From positions 21,914,783-21,978,782 of the forward strand of contig OZ020250.1 in NCBI GenBank assembly GCA_963971285.1: a stretch of DNA of 64,000 nt, given 5' to 3'. Position numbers and translations under genes: made by a program. The notes under the pieces are model-generated. The model saw only the letters and a list, made by a program, of their open reading frames with translations. It was not told where the DNA came from and did no database searches. This DNA is from Astropecten irregularis (Eukaryota; Echinodermata; Asteroidea; Paxillosida; Astropectinidae). Of the stretch, positions 1 through 14,100 are shown one piece after another (within the stretch, counting starts at the first letter, position 1; every line of letters begins with the position of its first letter).

Positions 1-2145
1 ATACATTTCTCATTTTTGTGGCTTATGGATGGGTTCTTATCAGTGTTGGAAAGGTTTGGATTTTCTCACACTCATATATCAAGCACCTAAGCCTCCATTA
101 TGGTCCAATTTTCAATTTTTGTCGTCCTCCTTGGACTCCTAAGTGGGAGAAAAGCTCTCTCTCTCTCTCTCTCTTTAGAAATCTCGGGTCCTCGAGGGCC
201 GACTGCATCGGCTGGTGACATTTACTTGTTCTACAAAACCTGTGTCAGTCATGGGCTTGGCGTTTTCCCCTCACTTAAAAAGTGTTTTTACTTTGTTCGT
301 GCCATATTTTCACGAGTGCGTGTAAGTGCCGCGACTTGCCGCTGTGTGAAACTGGGTAACGTTCTTGTCCACTTTACTCGAGGGTGCTTTGACTTCTCGT
401 TCGAGGGGCCTTGTTACGGACAAACACGGACAATCTGAGTGTGGGGAAAGATGATTTTTTTTTTTTTTTGGTATATAAGGGAGAGGTGAGGGGGACACGA
501 GGGCCATTAGTGCAAAGGTAGGATTGAAACCTCCGTGGACTTGTGGGGAATTTCAGGTATGATGTAGATAGGCCACATGGGAACTCCATAACCCAATCCA
601 GATGGGACACACATTGGGAGGGACGTATGCTGTGCACATCCCACGCAACAAAATAAAAAATTGAATAGAAAACCAATTTCATCTTCTCAACCACATGCAA
701 TAGATCAATCATATTGCTATAGAGTGCTATGACTTGCAGTCAACTGGCCTCGTTTTTTAAGCAGGAACTGCAAAAGAAAAATACCTGAGTTAACAAATTC
801 AGATGACGTCAACATGCAAGCATGCTTGAGAAAGAAATAGACGGTTTGACACAAATAAGGCTTTTTAACATCATGATGGGAGATGAAATTTAATAACTGC
901 GGTCCATATGAGCCTCTTGACCTGCGCTTTGAGGTTTGTTGTCGGTTTGATGTTTTTCTTCTGCTTCAAACGTCTTCAGTCACATATACGTCACGAATGA
1001 ACTGAGCCAGTACGGTCGGTCGTTCCCGCTAGCTGGCTAGGATCCCATACTCAGTCTACATCAACATTTCATGTCTGAACTTGCAACAGTTCTATAATTT
1101 GACAACCCCCCTCCTCTAGTACCAACTACCCTCCCTTCCTCCTACACGTGCCCTCCTCCTCACCCAAGCTCTCTCCTTTCCTTTCCCCTCTGGTCCATCT
1201 CAAAGCCCCCCACTCCCGTGACCATAAATCCCAGTCTAAGCTGTCAATTTGCTGCAAAGCCACAGCGCACACAAGGTTATGTGATTGAACACATGTTTGT
1301 CCAGATTCCTGAAATAGTTCCCTTCCCTTGACAGTGCCCCCTCCCCTCTCCCCTCCCTTTGACATCGTTCTTAATTACATCTTTGCCAGTTATTCCTCAT
1401 GGCAGTTGATGGAATGAATCCCTACCAATTAATTCTCTCCGATTTCTTTTTTTTTTTTGTACTGTTTGGTTTCTTTCTTTCATAATCATTATAATCATAA
1501 CTTCAAAAGGGCACCGGGGTTGCGGGATGTGTAATATTTTCAACCCATAAATTTCTGTCAGGAGAAAACATTTTCTAAATAAATTGAGACATAAGGGCAT
1601 GTTTTGTGTCAAGTCGGAAGACAGGGACATGAAATATGTTCAAAATCTGATTGGTTTTTGGTTTTGGTTTTGGTTTTTACCAAATAATTTGACATTCTTA
1701 GTATGTTCATACTTTTTTTGAAAACTTCAAATTGAGGAACTTGATATTAATATTATTATTATTATTATCATGATTAAATCCTCCATCGTCTGCAAGTCAG
1801 TCTGCAACGATTTGAAAAGTTACAAAATTCACTCAAATGTTCAAATTTTCTGAAGTTCGAGAAAACCAATGTGCTGAATTATTATCTCCTGATCTGAGAA
1901 TGTTTGACATTAACAGACGTCGCCGTTTCTTTAAAATTCATAGAAATTTGCCAGATTGCAACAAATACAGCAGAAGACATACAATAATATTGGATGTGGT
2001 TGTCCTCCCAACATAGCAGAGGACAGAAGTCGCCAGTGGAATTATTACATAAATGGAGTCAATCTGTTGATTCTGGAATGGATTTGAAGTTTCCTCCTAA
2101 CATGTTGGTCACAGTTCTTCATTTTTGTTTTGTCCTTCTCTGCAG
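1..2145 (+). other. Intron of the DGK gene, left part (no coding exon found)
   Basis: The first recognisable exon starts at 2146 in the middle of EF-hand 1 and needs one base from an upstream exon, so this stretch is the 3' part of an intron. I looked for the preceding exon (recoverin-homology domain, ending just before the FMFRLYD segment) and found none. Visible here are a (CT)n run near 156-173, a poly-T at 453-468, an (ATT)n run at 1747-1768 and a C/T-rich stretch at 1105-1200. Confidence 0.6.
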
Positions 2146-2195
2146 TTATGTTCCGATTGTATGACACAGATGACAATGGTATTCTAGACAGCAGT
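2146..2195 (+). CDS. DGKB: DGK exon 1 in window: EF-hand 1 calcium loop
   Basis: It starts after TCTGCAG and ends before GTAAGT. The reading is [16 protein letters not shown]; the loop [12 protein letters not shown] is completed by the next exon. Calcium ligands are canonical: D, D, N at loop positions 1, 3, 5, D at 9 and E at 12. The exon begins with two bases of a split codon, which in DGKs would be the F of FMFRLYD. Confidence 0.93.
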
Positions 2196-5100
2196 GTAAG
2201 TAGAACAAACAAAATTTTGTTTATAAACAAATTTTGAATCTTTCGAAAACTCTACTACGGTTAGGTGCCTATAGAGGTTATTCACCGACATCATAAAATC
2301 ATGTGATTGGCCGTCAAGCTTTTCTATGTTGTCCATGGTTACACGTAGGACGCTGTACATTGCGTGTGCACTTTAAGTGCTTTGTTTCTCATGTGCAATC
2401 ATTGTGCATGAAGGCAAATGACGTCACGTGAAAAACCTCCTATTTGATAGAACCTCACAAACATTTGTTCATAAATCACAAAACCTTACAACATAAAATC
2501 AGCTAGGCTGTCAGCCAGAATTCCTTTTGAATAGTATGCTAAGCAAACAGTAGCTGCATTACCAAAAGCCGAATAAAGGTCAAAGCAATAAATTTCTCAT
2601 CAGGATTTGATTGGTAATCCTGATGTATAAAAGAGAGAGACTTAATACATCTCTACCCTCCTCCGAGTTTACAAATCGTTTCCTTTCTCCGTTCAGTAAA
2701 CAACCATATACCCTTGGCCTTCTACTTATGACATCAAATTAAGGTGCCGATAACATCACTATAGATACATATCAGTGCTTTTGAATTTTAATAGAAAATT
2801 ATTGCAAAATCTCATACATTTTTACAACATTTGCACTGTTCGCTTGATGTTATCTTTTTGTGTTTTGTTCAACAGGAACTAGACTGTATCGTCAACCAGA
2901 TGATGCATGTGGCTGAATATCTGGGGTGGGACGTGACAGAACTTAGACCAGTAAGACAAATTTATTTTCTTTCTTTTCCCTCGTCTTTCTTTGTTTTTGG
3001 GTGTCCAATCGGTTTGGTAGACTGGTCAAAACAGTTGTGATTGGTCAATAGGTCGGACATGGGATTTTTGGTTCTTTCAAGTGAAGGACACTTTAGAAAA
3101 ATGAAAAAATTTGTGAGAATTAAATTTGAACTATAAAGCTTCAAGGCCAAGACCAAGGCAGTGAGTATACCTCTGTTGCAAAGAAAATTGCTTAACACCA
3201 AAAGTCTTATGGGTTACCATTAAAATAGGGGTTACCAGTCAGAATTCCACAGTTGTTTTGCTTTTGCCGAGTACCAAGGAGTGTTAGAATGTCTTGTATG
3301 CAACGCAACCACCTCACGGTTATCTTGTGTCCGTGTTCGTTCCTCTCAGATTCTCCAAGACATGATGATTGAGATCGACTACGACTCGGACGGCACCGTA
3401 TCCCTCGAGGAGTGGATCCGTGGAGGGATGACCACAATACCTCTACTCGTACTCCTAGGTCTAGACACCGTAAGTGCACAAGTTTAACGGCCTCGGTTTG
3501 CAACATAAAAAGGACGTAGAACCCAAATTATTATTAAGTTATTACACAGTCATCACGGCCATACATTGTTCCTTTGTTCCTCTGTTTTTGGTGTTGTGGT
3601 TGGGCTTATCTGACAAATTAAGCAAGATCGATTCTTCATTCATCATTTGTCAGCTTGTTTCCTCTTGGCAAGCGGACTCGAGCCAGCTGGGCCCAGACTA
3701 TGTGTCTCCTGTGGGCATTATGCTCTTGGCACTCCACCAACGCAGTACGGAAGAAGTATTTAGCATAATAGAAAACAATCAATTGTTAATCAATGAAAAA
3801 ATGGAGAAAAAAACACACAGATGGAACGAACGGGAGTCAGTCAGCTGAATGTTATTTATTTATTCCAATTTGTTTTTTGAGGAAGTAACAAAATATCTGA
3901 CTTTGAGGGTCGTTGTAATTGTTACTAATTATTGCCAGCGTTTCAATGTCTTATTGGACTATACATCACAGTTAATAGAATTGTTTGCAACAAGTCTAAT
4001 CTGGATGTAAATATATTAATTACTGTAGACAATTAGTCCAAGGTTGTTTCAATGTATTTCTGTACATTTATTTTGTCAAACGACAACAGCTGACAATATC
4101 GTTGTTACCAAGGGAATTGTTTGGTGAATCGATGCTATTTGAGTCTAGTATTTTGTTTGGTGTCGCTTTTTAAAAAAGAAATTCATTGGATTTATACACA
4201 ATTATAAATAAACTGCTGCAATCTTCTCATCAACCAAGACAATGACTTGGGGATATATAAAATGCTCAGAGTGAGGAGGGCCTGACATTTCAATTCTGGG
4301 CTTTTAGCCTTTGAGGAAGTTCCTGCTAGGATCAAAACATCAAGCCCCGCTAAACTCTCAGCCAACGTGTTATTTAAATCCTTATTATGAATATAATTTC
4401 AATTTGGCATCACAGCTTTTTTGTTTGTTTGTTTGGTAAATCTGCACAGAATGTGAAAGATGATGGTAACCATGTTTGGAGATTGAAGCATTTCAGCAAG
4501 CCAGCTTACTGCAATCTCTGCCTGAACCTCCTGGTGGGAGTTGGCAAACAAGGCCTGACCTGTACCTGTGAGTAAAAAATAAGTCTGTCGTCTCGACAAT
4601 GTGACCTGCCATCGCACGGTGGTGTCAGGCTGAACCTTTGGGAGTGTCAGACTGAGCCTCTTGGGGTGCCGGACTGAACCTCAGGGGATGCCGGACTGAA
4701 CCTCAGGGGATGCCGGACTGAACCTCAGGGGATGCCGGACTGAACCTCAGCTCAGGGGATGCCGGACTGAACCTCAGGGGATGCCGGACTGAACCTCAGG
4801 GGATGCCGGACTGAACCTCAGGGGATGTCAGACTGAACCTCAGGGGATGCCTGACTGAACCTCAGGGGATGTCGGACTGAACCTCAGGGGATGCCGGACT
4901 GAACCTCAGGGGATGCCGGACTGAACCTCAGGGGATGCCGGACTGAACCTCAGGGGATGTCAGACTGAACCTCAGGGGATATCAGACTGAACCTCAGGGG
5001 ATATCAGACTGAACCTCAGGGGATGCCGGACTGAACCTCAGGGGATGCCGGACTGAACCTCAGGGGATGCCTGACTGAGCCTCAGGGGATGCCAGACTGA

Positions 5101-8100
5101 ACCTCTAGGATTGTGCTTTGCTAATGTTCACAGTGACTCTCTAAAATGCTGACATAAGTTTGAGATCTCCATTAGCTGCAACAGTGTTAACATTTTGCTT
5201 GATTTGTTTTGTGTTCCTGTTTGCAGTTTGTAGATACACAGTGCACGAGCGCTGCGTCCAACGGGCGCCTGCAAGCTGTATAAGCACTTACGTCAAATCA
5301 AAACGGACATCAAATGTAAGTATCTAATGTGTTAATGTTCACCTCATAAAATACAGTCCCTCTCAGCTTCCTTCTATTGTTTTTAAAATCAGCAACTTTC
5401 CTCACAAAATTAAGTCATAAAATGGCTTCAAACTTATCAATAAGGCAAACATGTTTAAGATTAGAATTTTGTTTTTGCTTTTTTATTATTTCAAAGCTTC
5501 ACCTGTACTAGCTTTTCTTGCAACAAAGTACTTTAAGTTTCATACTTTTATTGTACTCTCATTCCTTGGGAGAAAAAGCCTGAGCCTGGGGGAAAGCTTA
5601 CGTTCCTCTTGAGTCAGACTTTGAGACATTACCTTCTTTGCCGTGATGCTTTCTACTCTTTGCATCTTCCAAGAATGAAGTGAATAATCATTCTTTTATA
5701 ACACAAGCCTTTTTCTGATTGCACTCTCCTTGAATCTGAATAATAACGAAATCTCTTTGTCGTTTTTTTGTACCTTTCTGGTGAATCGGCTATCCTTAAA
5801 ACATTCTTCAATTCTAACTAATATTTGTAATTATTTATATCCACCTTGTTTTCATGGCCAGTACACAAACATTTCATTCCATTTCAGTTTGCCATTCATT
5901 TTTATAAAGTATGGTGTTATTTTTTTAAGAATTTAAATTAATTTGATCAGAGAATCAAACAAGAAGAGATCATAGCAAGATCTTTCCTTAAAGTCCAGTT
6001 TTCACAAATTTCATTGGGTCACTCTCTAAATAAAAACCCCCAAAACACAAAATGTCACCTGTCCTGTAGCCATAGCAATAGGTCTGGTATCTGTACTTCA
6101 TTGCGTACTAACACTGCCAACCTTCTTATCATACTTACTGACTGCAAATGCACGACAACAATGCCTGTCCAAACGGGATGCTGAGGTTTGGGGGGAAGTT
6201 CCGGTAGGTTGGCTTCCTGTAATATGTGTATATATACATGTATATTCATTTCCCAGTATTTCCCGGCACCGTCAGGGTTTTTGTTGATCATTTGTGAGGT
6301 CAAATTAGCACTTTTCATTCTGTGTTATTGTTTTTTTGTTTTTTACTTTCTTGTCAGTAAGTGGTTGTTTTTTGTTTCGGTTTTTGTTTCATTTTTTTTT
6401 TTTTTTTTTTTTTTTTTTTGGGGGGGGGGGGTCTTTTTTTTTGGGAAGGATATGCGTAGAGCCATGGGTGAGAGTTTGGAAACAAAGTGGCCCCTCATTT
6501 TGTGTACGTGTGAGCGTGATTGGCTGTTTTGGTTCCAACTTTGGAACCCTTCACGTCAAGCTCTATTTACGGTTCTGGCTACATTGCGAGAGGCGTGGCT
6601 GCCTAGGAAGCCATGAAGTAATTTGAGATCTTTTGAGATATTAATCAGTGCTGGGGCGGATACGCCATGTCAGTAAGGAGGGAGGGCGTAGGGGAGCTCC
6701 AGAGATTCCACATGTCCCTAACTCAGACTGAAGACTAGGTATTTCAGGAGATTCTATTCATTGTTTAATACCAAATGCAGTCAACCTCCATGATGTAACA
6801 TCTGTACAGTTCAAAACATTTTACAGTTGACCCGATCGAAAACTTTAAATAAAAATGATTAAAATTGCGCTGACACCACGTGAAAGGGATTATCTCCTCT
6901 GCTGTCCCAGAAAGAACCAGATGGAACTTGATGTTTCGAGCAATTATCCCTTGATCCCTCCCCCGGGGCATGAAGGTTGTCTCTTCATTGATGACAACTT
7001 GGCAACGTGCCAACATTCCACAAAATGAACGGAATCCATCAACAGATGGCCTGGGAATAATTAAACGAATGTTGATTTATTTTCTCCAGAGGAGTCACTT
7101 CACAGATGCATAAAACAAAAAAATCCTGCTTTGTCACTGTCCTACGATGGATTTTGTTGCCAAACGAGAAAATCTCATCTCGAAGCTTATAAACTTGTTG
7201 AATATCGGCAAATGGACAATTCAGTTATTCACCATTTACTTCTCTCTCATATTTAGAATATGCAGACACCTTGATTTTTTTTTAATTTGAAGATGAAATT
7301 GAAAGACCTATCTCTCTTGACTGTACTTCACACACCTTATGCATGTACTTGTTGAGCATTTCTGTTGTACATTCTGTGATTAACTTTGTTGATTTTGGGA
7401 GGGGTAAATTCTGTACAATGTGCACATAGTGTTTTTGGTGTAGTAGGTTTCATCACCATTTTGTATTTCTCTTGTACTCAAGTTATTTTGTGTGTTTTAT
7501 CAATTGGTGATATTTTGTTGTATTTTATATCATGCTGAGGTGTGGTGTTGTAGTTTATCAGAAACCATGGCATTTATTGCTGCCCTTGTCATTGCCCTGG
7601 TTTTTCACTTGAAATGTTCACACAGGTTTTAATTTTTTTCAGTGGATGTGCCCCGATATTTAAACAGAGAATATCCCAGTGCCATCAGAATTGAAATTCC
7701 AGGGGTCGATTTCACCAAACTCATCGTAACTTACTATCAATTGTAGGACTTGCATTGATGCGCTGCAGCCCTGAGCCTGAGCTCCGTAACTTAATGTGTT
7801 GGCTGGCCTAATGGGAGACTTTGGCACTGGGTCTTCAACTTGATGGCGCAAGCGCACAACAACACGCACATGCTCACAATTGCGCGTGCATGCTCAGACG
7901 TAGCCAAAAAAAAACACTTCAGTCTGCTGCCGCCAACGTCTCGAAAGTCTCCCATTAAGTAAGTACAAGTTTAATGAACTGCCATTGGGATATATACTGC
8001 ACATTTTTGGACTTTGGCAGATTCTGGAAAGTTCCAGGCCAAGAGACATATAGGAAGAAGGTTACTCAGGGCCAATTGAAGAATGAATCATTAAATTGTC

Positions 8101-11100
8101 ACTTTCATCTTAAAATAAAAACAAGCAAAGTGTTGATAGAGGTTTGACAAAGCTCTGTCAGATTTGCTTAAATTCTCCTTAGACTGTTTCAGCAAGCAAG
8201 GACATTATTCCTGTGTCCATTATGTCATCACCAATACTTTCACACGGTAGGGAGAAATTCCAGCATGCTCTGTTTGCAACGATGGCAGGTTTACGTGAGA
8301 GAATTTGACTTGGGAAAAGACAGTTGTTTACGGCATGCTGACACTATGACTTTTTTTTTGTTCAAGTCTTGCGTCTGTAAGAAGCATTTTCTCACCAACA
8401 GTGGAATGTGAGAATACAACATTCCATGTTTCATGCTATAATTTGCTGACTGAGTCGTGCCATCAGTCAGCATCAAGAGAAGTCTGGACACTAGACTTAG
8501 CTCCTCCTTGTCATTCATGTGTTTTATTTGCGTGGTTTTTATTTTATTTATTTTTTTTGTGGGTTTTTTTTTTTTTAATATATCACAAGATTCTGTTGCA
8601 TCTTGTGACCGTACCATCTCAGTAAATAAAAAAAAGAAGAGTTAAACCAACAATATGAAATTATTCTTTTGCTCAATGCACAATACATTAGTATTGAATA
8701 TCGACATCCATTATTGTGTGGCAGAGGGTAGTGATATCCATAACTCTTTGATTAAAAGGTAGTATGCAAGATTGATAATGATAACAAAGTTTAGTTCTGA
8801 GTTTCTGTCTGAAAGCTTCAAAGTTCTTACCAGAGCCAATGCCAAATGTTTTTCTGAGAACCTTCCCCCCTCTCCTGAAATGCTACCATCTTTGGGAAAA
8901 CATTGAAAACTTGAAATTTGCAATAACTCTTTCCGGTCACAAACAGAATGTAGTGCAAAAGTAACATATGCAAATTCTCTACTCAGAAATGTTTTTCATT
9001 GTTATTTCAAAAACGCCAATTTTGATCAGGTTAGTTTTAGGATACACATTGTGAATGAACTTGGACTTTTTTTTAATCAACCGTGCAGTACCTGTAATGT
9101 TACATGTAATCTGTGGTGATCCATTGTGCACAGCCTGCATGGGTGTATGTACTTATTCATGTTTGTTGTGGTTTGCACAAGAAAGTTACATCTCTTTTTT
9201 TAATTGTCCCCCGCCCACTTTTGTCTCAGGCCACACCCTCCTCCCTGTATGGCACTTTTTAGTTTGTTTTTTGGTTAGTTTTACCACACTTTTATCTTGT
9301 CTTTTTGAAATTCCTGCAGGTAATGAACCATCATTGGGTGGAGGGAAACTGCCACGGGAAATGTGACCGCTGCAAGAAGTCTATAAAGAGCTACGGAGTG
9401 ACCGGTCTACACTGCCGCTGGTGCAAGATCATGGTGAGTGCTAGCCTTTCAATCAAGGCTGAATGTCACACACTAGACTAGACTAGCGCAGGATGATGGC
9501 ACACACTAGCGTTATCCAATGTCATGATAGTCTTGACTGAAGGCTATAGGAGTTTTTGAGCCCCCAGCTTCATGGTGTCTTTTAAAAAGGATCTACCCTC
9601 CAAGCAAATGGCAAATGGACCCAATTTCTTCATAAACCATTTTTTACTCTAAGTAGATATATGCAGAGAACCAGTTAACAAGTAATACACATTACATGAT
9701 ATATCGGTTGGTATCCTGTGACCTTTGTCAGCCAAGTTTGTATCAGTGACATATCCATGACATTGGCTCTGTGATGAGGTATTTTCAGTCAGGAATAACT
9801 GTCGATAGGTCTCGGACCTACCAGAAGATTTCGAAATGCTTCTTACCTTTAACAAAATCATTATTGCAATTTACGGTCGTCATGTGGGCTCATTCTCGGA
9901 CAAAAAATCTGATGGATCTTTTCTTATTTTTTTTTCATTCTGAGCTGACAAATGAGATATTTTATCCCCGAAAAAAGAATCCCAAGTTGTCAAAAATGCC
10001 TTCTGACTAATATTACAAACAGCATGTGAACATTGATCCTGATAGTACAAGCCACTTTGAAATATTATCTCTTCATTTTACTTCATGCTGAACTCATTTG
10101 GAGGTTCCCTTTTTATACTTGGATAGTCATGTGACACAGCTAAAACAGTAAATCATAACGAGAGAGCATTTTGCATACCCAGACTGGGAATTGATTTCAG
10201 GAAAAGGTCCCAGGCATCTTTGTTTTTCGGGAATCTGTAAAGGGCGCTTCCATTAGTCTAATGAAAAAATAAGGGGAGAGGTTTTTTCTTTAGTGGAGTA
10301 ACGAGGCAGAAGCTGGGTATGGAGTCGGTGTGCCTCTGCAGAGCATAAACACTGAGATGACCCATTGGTCAGCGTCAGCTCATGTTACCAACATGTTGAA
10401 AAGTAGTCATGTATGATTCAGAATGAACAAGATATGTATCAATTGAATTGGTCAGGAGGCTCAGATTTGTCCAGGGGTGTAGGTTTCCAAATCATTTTTG
10501 ACTTATTCGGCTCATGGGAATGGACGCATCCACTGCGGCATGATTTTCTGTAACCTTTGTGGAGAAAAATATGTCAACGCACCAAAAACTTGATTGAGGT
10601 CCCCTCCCCTTTACTCTTCAGCTTTGGTTCATTTTACCAGTAGACTTTCTTTTGCTGCCATCTTGTGGGCAAAGCAGTAAATAAACGATGATGAATGTAA
10701 ACAGGCTACTTAATAAACCAGCCAATGAGATACCTTCTTTTATAAAGCTCAAACCTAAAGTGCGTGACACAATTGATACTATTGGTCACAGGGCCCTGCA
10801 GGGTGTATATCATTTCTGAATGTTCTGAAAATTCTCTTCCATGTCTCAGCCGTTATGGTCATTTTCCTCGTTGTTTTGGAAGAAAGCACTCTTTAAAATG
10901 ATCAAGTTTTCAAAATGGATGTTGTAAAACTTTTTAAAATCTACTCCTTTTCCTTTCCAATACTACATCAGTTGCATAACAAGTGTGCATCATTGGTGAA
11001 GCCGGAGTGTAACATGGGGGAGTTTAGAGATCACATCCTGCCTCCAACAGCCATCTGCCCAGCCGTACTGGTGAGTCTGCTTGTCTGGTCCGGCCGTCTG

Positions 11101-14100
11101 TCTGCTTGTCTGTCCGTGACTGTGTCTACTACGCATGACTCTTATTAGCTAGGCCTCTTCTGTGTTTCTGTGCATGTTTATGCCATTGTCAGCCGTGAGC
11201 ACTATAACACATCAAGACTAGCTCTAAAGACACATTTTATCATATAATACATCTGACACTGTGCATGTGAGCTGTTGTACATTAGTAAAGTAGATTTCAG
11301 CACTTATAAGTGTTTGTTCACATTAATACTTTGTTTTGGTAAAAGTTTTAGGGTTAACGCTCGCTCTTACCCAAATATTTGAACAACTGGGACCCATACT
11401 GCTCAGCTTTTGGCAGAAATATTTTCTGTTTTGGATGGAATATGTGCTTAGTTTTGTTCCAATAGTGAAAAGTCAATATTATCTACATCCAGTGCAAATA
11501 CCTGTGAGAGAAAAGTGCTCGTCAAGTCCCAAATCTGTCCGCCGTGAAAAAAAATATGCTGCATATTGATCTAGAGCACAGATTTGGCAGTTTTATCAAG
11601 ATGTCAACGAACTGTCCCATATGTTCAGATCATATCTATGTTCTTTTTCCCTAGTGTTTATCCAGCCTGCATGTTTTTTTCTGTTCTAAAAATACAACAA
11701 ATTGAGCCAAAATGCTATATATTTGCCTGAAAAAAAAGAAATTGCAAGATTTTTGGTTCAGATTTTCAAATATTCCTTATGCAGTTTAGTTGATATCATT
11801 TTGGCTTCCCTGTTTTATCATATTTTGATTTTGCATGCCTCGATCTCTCCAAATCACACACAATGCATTGATCTTGGATCAACATCATGTCTCTTTTTCT
11901 CAACGTAAGGGACATCTCTTGTTCATCATTTTCCACCATGCTCTAAACTGTTACATTTTTCTTCTTTCTTTCTCGTTTTTTGTTTGTTCTCGTCATCCCA
12001 TGTTTCCCTTTACCACCTGTGGTTACCTGTTGCTGTTACATGAAATGTTACTGCTCTGTTTGTAATGTTGGTGTGTCCCCATCAATGTCCAATTTCTTCA
12101 TCTGGTTGTCTTGTTTTGTTGTCCCTCAATTCCCAATCAATTATTCCTGTCGATAACAATACCACAACAATCATTCCTGGCACCTTTGTTGTCCGAAACA
12201 AACCCATGTTCACCTCCTTCCCTGTCTTCCTTACATCCTAATGGGCTTCTTACTGTCTCTGCTTTAACCTTTTCGCTTCCACCCTTCCTCTACTTATCCC
12301 ATCATACCCTTCTCTGGTTGGTGGGGTGTTCCCATCTGTTTGGTCCTCCCTCCTTCTTGTATTTAATCCATTCTCTCCCCGTACCCTCACTCCAACAACT
12401 CCTTCTCCTTGCCATCATGCTTGTCTCCACTTGTTACCTAATCCTCTGTAACGTTCCCCTCGGTCCTCCCAACACTTCCTCTGTCTGCCACTTTCTAACC
12501 CTTCCGACACCCCTCCTCTTCATCCCACGTCATCCATCCGTTTGCATCCCCTCTGTATACCACATCCACCTCTTGGTACTGACCCCTCTCCCCTGCCTGT
12601 TCTGTCTCTCCCTCTGTCTGTCTAACTGTCTGTCTGTGTGCCATCAACCTCCCCCCATCTCCATTCACACAATCTCAGGGACGGGTAAATTCTGTACGCA
12701 AATCAACGCACGGCAAGTCTGCTTCGGCTAATATAGAGGTAAGCATATAATGTTCCCACCGAACACAGAGACCGTTGGTTGTGGCTGTGCCCCTGTTCAT
12801 CAATCACACAGTCAGAATGCTGTCATCCCTGATTCTGATTGGTGGATAATCAAGCCCTCTAGTGGTGGACCATTGTCCCCTAGCAACTGGTTGGGACCAG
12901 GGCAGTCTTGTTCCCAAATTTGTCTGCATTGTTTGAGCATGCATTAATTGAAATGACTTTGGTTGACCACACTGATATTTCTATCTACGTCATGATCAGA
13001 CTGCAAGTGCTGTGCACCTAATGTAATCTGCATTTAACAGCGCCCTCAACGGGTTGTGCAATGAGCAGATAAATGTTCATTTTTTTTTATCACCCACTGT
13101 TAACATTGTGCCGAGGGGATTAGTTTTTCTTGGTTGTATTATTAATCTTTCAATCGACTCAATCATTTACCACAAAGTTCTTCTTTTTTTTTATTAGTGT
13201 TTGGTTTTTACCAGCCAACCAAAAAGTTGAGATAAAATTTCACTCTTCTCAAAGGTTTCACCAACTTTCTGAGAACAACTCTTAAATTCATGATTAACAG
13301 TAACTGCTTGCAAAATACTTTATACCAAGTAAACTAACATGAATTTCAAGGTTACACAGTGTGGAAGAAATGATCTCCTCTGGGGAAAAAGTATGGTCTT
13401 GAAAAGATCCAGAATGATTTAGAACTCTCTCCTCTTTCTTAAACATTGATTTCCTCTTCGCTCTTCATAACTTGCCATTCTTCTTCCTAGACGAGATTTC
13501 TCCTTTTCAGGGGCCGTCACCCCAAATTTCTTCAGATTTATTTGTATATCCCATGCATGAGGCTTCAAATCCTAGAAGTGAATTTGGTTGATTTATTCAC
13601 CAGGAGCGGAGAAGTACCCTGACCCCTAAAGATAGCAACACGTCAGAGGAAGTGGATCAACCGCCAAGAAAACTAGTGACCAGGACAGACTCCATGTCCA
13701 TGGAGGGTCAAGGCCTACAGGTAGGTACAATATGGCCCGGGTTTGAGCCCACCTTGGGACATATGTGAGTAGAGTTGTGCGTTGGTTCTCCCCTATGCTA
13801 CAAGGGTTTTTCTCCGGGTTTTCCTCCCTCCACAAAAATTCAAACACTTTCGATCTCAGGCTCCATAATCATAATGGATTGCCGGAGTGGCTGGCAGCCG
13901 AGAGCGCTGAGGAATACCGGCAACCTGATTACCTTGTAGTCAGCGTAACTTTAGAAAAGATGCTTTATAAATGTAATGATTATTATTAATTATTGTTAAC
14001 CAATCCCAACTTGAGGACTCTTTTATACCCCTCCTTAACATTCAACAAATGTTCATACTAAGTGAACCCTGTATCAATGACAGACACAGCATACTCTGTA

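Larger units (their letters stand above)
5316..9319 (+). other. 4.0-kb DGK intron, repeat-bearing
   Basis: No coding exon is recognisable. It contains a T25/G10 homopolymer block at about 6391-6430, a run of (GT)-rich text at 7380-7520, and inverted-repeat elements at 7700-7980. Open frames here (for example 6188-6616) run through the homopolymer and look like chance. Confidence 0.6.

Noticed and set aside
310..330. GTGTAAGTGCC as donor of the missing upstream DGK exon
   Set aside because: The preceding bases do not encode the expected recoverin-homology or pre-EF segment in any frame.
471..480. TATA-like GTATATAAGG after a poly-T
   Set aside because: It lies within a DGK intron, follows a homopolymer, and no exon or other promoter motif supports a start there.
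4621..5107. Possible CRISPR array
   Set aside because: The repeats are contiguous without unique spacers and lie in an animal intron; it is a minisatellite.
6188..6626. Frames of 142 and 96 codons
   Set aside because: Both pass through the T/G homopolymer tract and encode runs of F and G; no homology.
12111..12731. Longest open frame of the window (206 codons)
   Set aside because: It runs through a C/T-rich intron stretch that lacks stop codons for compositional reasons, the product is low-complexity S/L/P/H, and it overlaps DGK exon 8 in the wrong register.
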